A stretch of DNA of 64,000 nt from Byssothecium circinans (lineage: Eukaryota; Ascomycota; Dothideomycetes; Pleosporales; Massarinaceae). The translations under genes were made by a program, and so were the position numbers. Of this stretch, positions 59,197 through 64,000 are shown in pieces; position 1 is the first letter of the stretch, and the number at the start of each line of letters is the position of its first letter. Where the stretch lies: assembly GCA_010015675.1 (NCBI GenBank), contig ML976979.1, forward strand, positions 720,445 to 784,444, read 5' to 3'. The notes below the pieces were generated by a model that ran no database searches, was not told the origin of the DNA, and saw nothing but the letters and a program-made list of their open reading frames with translations.

Positions 59197-61781
59197 ATGG
59201 GTCGCGGCATCGGGTGCCTCAAAAACCTCGTCATAACCGCGGCGGGTGAAGTCGGCCCCGGCAAAGGCAACGAGAAGATCAAGAAATGGATCAACGCCAA
59301 CGGCGGGATATGGGTGCCCAAGGTTAGCGAGCGAGTCACGCATCTGATCGCTAGTAAAGATGCTTGGAAGAGGAGTGCTGAAGCTGGTACGTCTATCGCC
59401 ACCCTATAACACTTCTCTGGAATCCCAGCAGGAGTCTGTCTTTGGTGAACTGTTGAAGAAGAAAAAAGAGGAGATTGATCGCTGACGACTTTTTGCCGCG
59501 GGAAATAGTCAAACAAGCGCAGAAGTTGGGGAACATATGGATCATCAGCTACGAGTGGCTCGAGGACAGCTTGACGAGGAAGAGGAAGTTGCCGGAGAAG
59601 AAGTATACATGGGAGGTCTTGAGGTATCAGAGGAGGGTTAGTAAGACGATGAAGAGGATGGGTCCTCCCTCCGACAGTACGTTTCCCCTCTCCCCTCTTC
59701 CTCTCCCCCCTTTCTCGCCTCCCAGTCTTCCCCCCGATCTTACATATCATCTGGACTTTCACTGATGTGTCGTAGCCATGAAATTTAAAGCAGGCTGCGC
59801 AAAAGCCCTAGAAGATACGGGCTCAGGTACGTCTCTTCGCCCCTCCAAGAGCACTTTCTTCGTCCCTGCACTCGACGATATACGGAAGAGGAGGGAGGCG
59901 CGGGAGGTTGAGGAGCGCGAGGAGAGGGAGGCCAAGCGTGCCGCTGCGGCAGAGAATATGGTGACTGGGGTTACGAAGAACGCGGCACTGGATGCGTTGA
60001 GGCAAGCCATGGCCCGTGGCGTGTCCAAAACGAGCAGTCAGGGGACATCGAAACTGGCCCGGAAAGCTGAATCAGAAGTCATCCCAGCACCAGCATCATC
60101 ACCTAAGGATTCATTGGCTCCGACACCTCAACCTATGGAAGACGAAGACGAAGACGATGTACAAGACACGCACAACGAACCCAACGACGAACCCGACAAC
60201 GAGCCCTCCTCTCCCTCTCTGCGCCCGTCACCTCAACCCCAGCGCTCCCCTTCCAACCCTCCTCGCATATCCTCCTCTTCTCACTCTCTCCCTCACCCTC
60301 ACTCTCAGCCCCCCAAACTCTGCTCAAACGCGAACACAAATCCAAGCCAACCCCCAACCCCAGCTAAAAAGCCCTCCCTCCTAGATCTCTACCACATCTA
60401 CACCGACCTCACCGGTTTCGCCTACGACCTCCTCCTCCTCCGCACGAACCCCTGCCTCAACAACTTCGCGCGCTACGACCTGCGTCTCTACGAGAGCCAT
60501 ACAAAGCCGCATGTATACTGTACGTTTGTGAGATACGTACCGCCCGGAGGCGGGAAGAGCGGGATATCGAGTGCTGCAAATATAAGGGTAAATGGCGTCG
60601 AAAACGGCGGTGCGAATGGGAACGACTTCAGCGCCGCCATGGAAGCATGCCTGCAGAGTTTAGATACACAGCGGAACCAATCCCAGAACCCTACGACAAC
60701 GACAACGACAATGACATCGACATGGACCCACCAACCCGCCAGCACCCCCTCTTCTTCCTCCACCGCAGAAGCCGAAGCCGAAGCCGCCCGTCTAACCTCC
60801 CTCATAACACGCACGCCACCCACCCCATCAACCATCCACAAAACCCTCATCTGCCCGGAGAACTCCTCCTTCAGCACCGCCCTCCTCGCCTTCCGCCACG
60901 CCTTCCGCGACCTCACGCTGCTAACCTGGGAAGAGCGCTCCGACGACCCACTAAACCCATCCTCCAACCCAACCGGCACCAGCACACAGCGTCTCCGCGC
61001 ACAACAATATTCCGTCGAGCCTTTCATATGGCGCAACCGGCCGTTGAAAGGTCAGTGTATCGGTTTCATGCCCGCTATTAACAGCGCTACTGTCGACGCA
61101 AGTTATACGCGGAACCGTTTCAATCTCCCGGGCTTGGACTCGGCGCTGGGCACGGACGGCAGTATTGGAAGCGCGTTGCATCGCGAGGTCGAAGCCGCGA
61201 GGCGCGCGGAGGAAGAGGCGCGTGAGGCGGCGGTGAGGAAGGCGAAGGACGCGGCGAAGGCGGAGAGGGAGAGGGAGAAGAGGGAGAGGCCGAATTTCAA
61301 TAGGCCGTTGTTCAATGGGGTTAATGGGCCGCCGAGTTGGGAGGCTTGGGGGGGCTATTGGACGCCTGAGGGTTCGCCGGGTGGGGCGAGGGCGAGTATG
61401 AGTCCAGGAGCGAGTGGGAATGGGAGGGCGAGGTGGTCGCCGTATGGTGCGTCTACATCTACGCCGGCGAGGACACAGAGTCCCGTTCAAGGTACGGGGA
61501 ATGCGTTCAGGCCATCGTACGGGGCGGCGTATTCTACGCACTCGGCATTTACACGCCAGTCTCATTCTCCATCGCACTCACGAACGCAATCTCAACATCT
61601 CTTCCGACCTGGAAATAGCCATCCCAACCCCAACACCAATACCAACGGCAACGGCAACACTACCAGCACGGCACTCTCACGCGCAATCGGCCCCCTGCGC
61701 CCTGCAGTCTTTACAGACCTCAGTACCAGGAGGAACAAGTACTCCAGCAGGTCTTCCTGGTTCGGCGGCGACGGAGCCTAG
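59197..61781 (+). CDS. BRCT-domain nuclear protein with a possible WGR-like region
   Basis: Exons 59197-59386, 59509-59676 and 59776-61781 give 787 aa. The first intron (122 nt) is set by the acceptor that joins RSAEA to VKQAQKLGNIWIISYEWLEDS, completing a BRCT domain at about residues 6-105; its core is GGIWVPKVSERVTHLIAS and the W of YEWLEDS. A Glu/Arg-rich helix and a Pro/Ser linker follow. At about 320-480 a segment with FAYDLLLLRTNPCLNNFARYDLR and YESHTKPHVYC suggests a WGR-like fold, as in PARP-type proteins; this is tentative. The last 200 residues are Gly/Ser/Asn-rich and probably disordered. Such proteins usually act in DNA damage signalling or repair. Confidence 0.83.
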
Positions 61782-62752
61782 GGTAGTATCAGGAAGAGGA
61801 GGTGAATAGAGTTCGGTGGCAAAGTCCAGGATTTTGGCATTCGTCAAGGGACATGGTTGATCGAACGTGCGGTGCAGTTGAAGGCGGAATCCACAAAGTC
61901 CTGCCCCTGTTAGTGCACCAAAAGCGCAAACCATGGCCCAGAAAAGCATTTCCAGACTTTTTTCCACACGACACGGCAAAAGACAGGTACAAATCTCCGG
62001 GCGAATTGCAGAACTGATCTCGGTCGTGTTTTTCCCTTCTTCTTTGTCATCTTGGTGGGAGAGGAAATCCACTTTCCCCAGTGCCCTTTCCGCATATTAG
62101 GAGAGGGTTTGTTTTACGAATCGATTCTTGATTCCTTCGGGGGAACCGTATCTTCCATCCATCTTCCATCTATCCCACAGACTTACTTAATTAGCATATA
62201 TCCAAAACAAAATCCATCCATCATTCTCTCATCATGTCCAACATACCTCACCTCACGTTCAAACCAGCCCCCGTCCCTATCCCATCCCATCCCATCCGCT
62301 TCCACCCTACTGACCTACCCACCATCACCACCCCTCCACAAACACAAAACCACCCCATCGCAGCCAACCAACTATCATATCGTCAATGTATACAAGAATG
62401 GTGTTTAGTTATTACACAAGATATTCTATCAAACGGGCTCCCAAAACCCCGAAGCGAACGAAACAATAACCCAAGAAAGCAAGAAAGAGATTGGGGGAGG
62501 AAAGAAAAGGAGCAACACTCGTCCAAAAAAGTGGCTAACCCATAACCCGGCCAAAATATGCACAACACACGACATGCAACAACCCCCGCAACAGTAACCT
62601 AACCCCCCCGCTTGATGGATGCAAGTATGCAAGACAAGTAAAAAGGACGCAAAATATCTCCAATCCCACCACATAGTCACCTCATCTGAAATCATGAACC
62701 CCGAACCCAAGCCCCATTTCCATCCCACGTCCCAATGCTACCCAAAAGTTAT
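61782..62752. other. Convergent 3' flanks, no gene seen
   Basis: About 970 bp between the ends of the BRCT gene and the ceramide synthase gene. Short frames are unsupported. Confidence 0.45.
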
Positions 62753-64000
62753 TTACGCAGAAGCCTTCTTCCTCTCCCTCACTCTCTCCCCACCACGTCC
62801 CTCCCCAGCCTTCCCCACCGCCTCCCCATTAACCAACAACTTGGGCGTCCCATTCACACCCCCATTCACCACCCCATTCGCCTTACTCTTCCTCTGCTTC
62901 TTCTTCCGATCCTTCCTCTCCGCGTCCTCCGTCTCGCTATCCTCATACTCGCTCCTCTCGTCCGCGAGCCCATCATTAACAATAAACCGATACGCGATCC
63001 GGCAGATCAAGAACCACCAGAAGAGGTTGACGGCCTGCAGAGCCGCGAGCAGGGAGAAGGTAATGTATTGCGCGAGCCGACACTTGTACTGTTGGGTTTC
63101 CCAGTTGAGCTCCCACGGCCCGACGGTTTGGAACTCGGTGAGGACGGAGTAGAGGATCTTGAGGTTGACGTAGTGGCGGAGGTAGCCCCAGACGCACATG
63201 AAGACGAAGAAGAAGGGGCCGACGATGGGGGCGTCGATGTAGTTCATGACTTTCGACGTCTGGCATTCTCGTTAATATCGCTCAACCAATTACCCAACGT
63301 GTGTGTGGGGGGGAGGGGAGACCAACTGCGAGGAAGAAATCAGAGATGTCGTGCGTGATGTAAACCGCAATCCCCATGTACGTGAAATGGAAGCGATAAC
63401 TGCACCAGATCAAAGTCAAGGTAATGAAATGATGCGCAACCAACTCCTTGAAATCCTTCCGAGGCTTCTCCAACATGAGCAGAAGCACAATCATCTGTTG
63501 CGCCCAGTAGCTCGCCTGCAGCAGATAGTACGCCTTGAAGTAGCTCTCGTGCGTCTTGTGCGGGAAGCCCTCGTACATGGCCGTGGTGTTGAAGTACCAG
63601 ATGGGCGTCCTCTTCATGACCCACAGCCCAAAAGGCCCAAAGACGGCAAAGTATATGGCGGTGTAGAATTGCTCCATGAAGCGCGCTTGTTTGGCTTTGG
63701 AGCGGATGCCGTAGTGTAGTGCGATGGGCCGGATGAGGCGCTGCATGAGGAATTCGCGGGTGAAGGAGAGGACGATGGTGTAGAAGCCGACGAAGGCGAA
63801 GTCGCGTGCGCCTTTGCCGTATTGGACGGGTCCATTATCGCCGGGTTCTCGTGGTAACGGGTATGAGAGGAAGAGGCCGGCGGCGATGGGGTTCGACGGT
63901 CGTGGGTTTACGAGGTAGAGGGAGACTATTATGAGCGCGAGGGTGAGAGGGAGGAGCCATGTGTGCCGGAAACATAGGCGTTTGGCTTTGGAGAGCGCTC
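62753..64000 (-). CDS. Ceramide synthase (Lag1/Lac1, TLC domain), 5' end outside the window
   Basis: Exon parts 64000-63327 (open at the window edge) and 63259-62753 are joined by a 67-nt intron (GTTGGT to GCCAG). About 393 codons are visible and the N terminus is missing. The TLC (TRAM-LAG1-CLN8) domain has several hydrophobic helices. The Lag1 motif includes VAHHFITLTLIWCSYRFH, whose paired histidines are needed for activity, and ITHDISDFFLA follows. The C-terminal tail is highly charged and ends in RERKKASA. The enzyme sits in the endoplasmic reticulum and joins fatty acyl-CoA to a sphingoid base to make (phyto)ceramide. Fungi usually have two paralogues, of the Lag1 and Bar1 types; I cannot tell which this is. 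Confidence 0.92.

Noticed and set aside
60951..61577. Arg/Pro-rich minus-strand frame of 208 aa
   Set aside because: Antisense of the BRCT gene, no known domain, extreme composition.
62735..63358. 207-aa plus-strand frame
   Set aside because: Antisense of the ceramide synthase exons.
1..64000. CRISPR arrays, bacterial operons, insertion sequences, phage genes
   Set aside because: The window is fungal nuclear DNA; no direct-repeat/spacer arrays, no transposase words and no bacterial gene organisation were seen.

Overview
The window is nuclear DNA from a filamentous ascomycete (Pezizomycotina). The gene set is most like Dothideomycetes, but I cannot name the genus. Support for this comes from introns of about 46-62 nt with GTRNGT donors and CTAAY branch sites, a HapX iron regulator, a Zn2Cys6 regulator beside a drug/H+ antiporter, a rhodopsin-domain membrane protein, an Mnn9-type mannosyltransferase, a GH76 alpha-1,6-mannanase, a DUF1993 protein, an intron-bearing tRNA-Val, and AT-rich islands with the mark of repeat-induced point mutation (RIP).

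Layout. 1.5-8.6 kb: a rhodopsin-domain membrane protein (+), a long two-part kinase/zinc-finger gene (-) and an orphan multi-pass membrane protein (+). 10.5-19.6 kb: two tightly packed minus-strand genes, one with a mitochondrial presequence, that might be a single transcription unit; divergently, the Golgi mannosyltransferase mnn9; a tRNA-Val(AAC); and an arginyl-tRNA synthetase whose first coding exon carries a 20-bp tandem duplication that breaks the frame. 20-30 kb: a kinase-like pseudogene, an AT-rich relic, a small secreted protein, an F-box-like protein, a truncated NmrA-like protein, a class II aldolase/adducin protein and a small secreted cysteine-containing protein. 31.5-41.2 kb: hapX with two perfect SreA-type GATA sites just before its start codon, an FAD monooxygenase, a SAP-like nuclear protein and a DHA2-type MFS transporter. 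The transporter is divergent from a Zn2Cys6 regulator (42.0-43.6 kb). 45.7-48 kb: a secreted GH76 enzyme and a DUF1993 protein. 49-56 kb is a gene graveyard with a frameshifted NRPS-like adenylation gene, a frameshifted gene with a zinc knuckle and an Argonaute-like stretch, a RIP-mutated island and a decayed unknown gene. 57.5-64 kb returns to ordinary genes: a GPI-anchored mucin-like protein, a BRCT protein and a ceramide synthase cut by the window edge.

How the genes relate. Most are unrelated housekeeping or surface functions. Mnn9 (mannan backbone synthesis), GH76 (mannan processing) and the GPI protein all serve the cell wall but are not clustered. The MFS/Zn2Cys6 pair is a plausible regulator-transporter module. 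Gene models were spliced by eye: each junction was checked for GT-AG and reading phase, but none is supported by transcript data.
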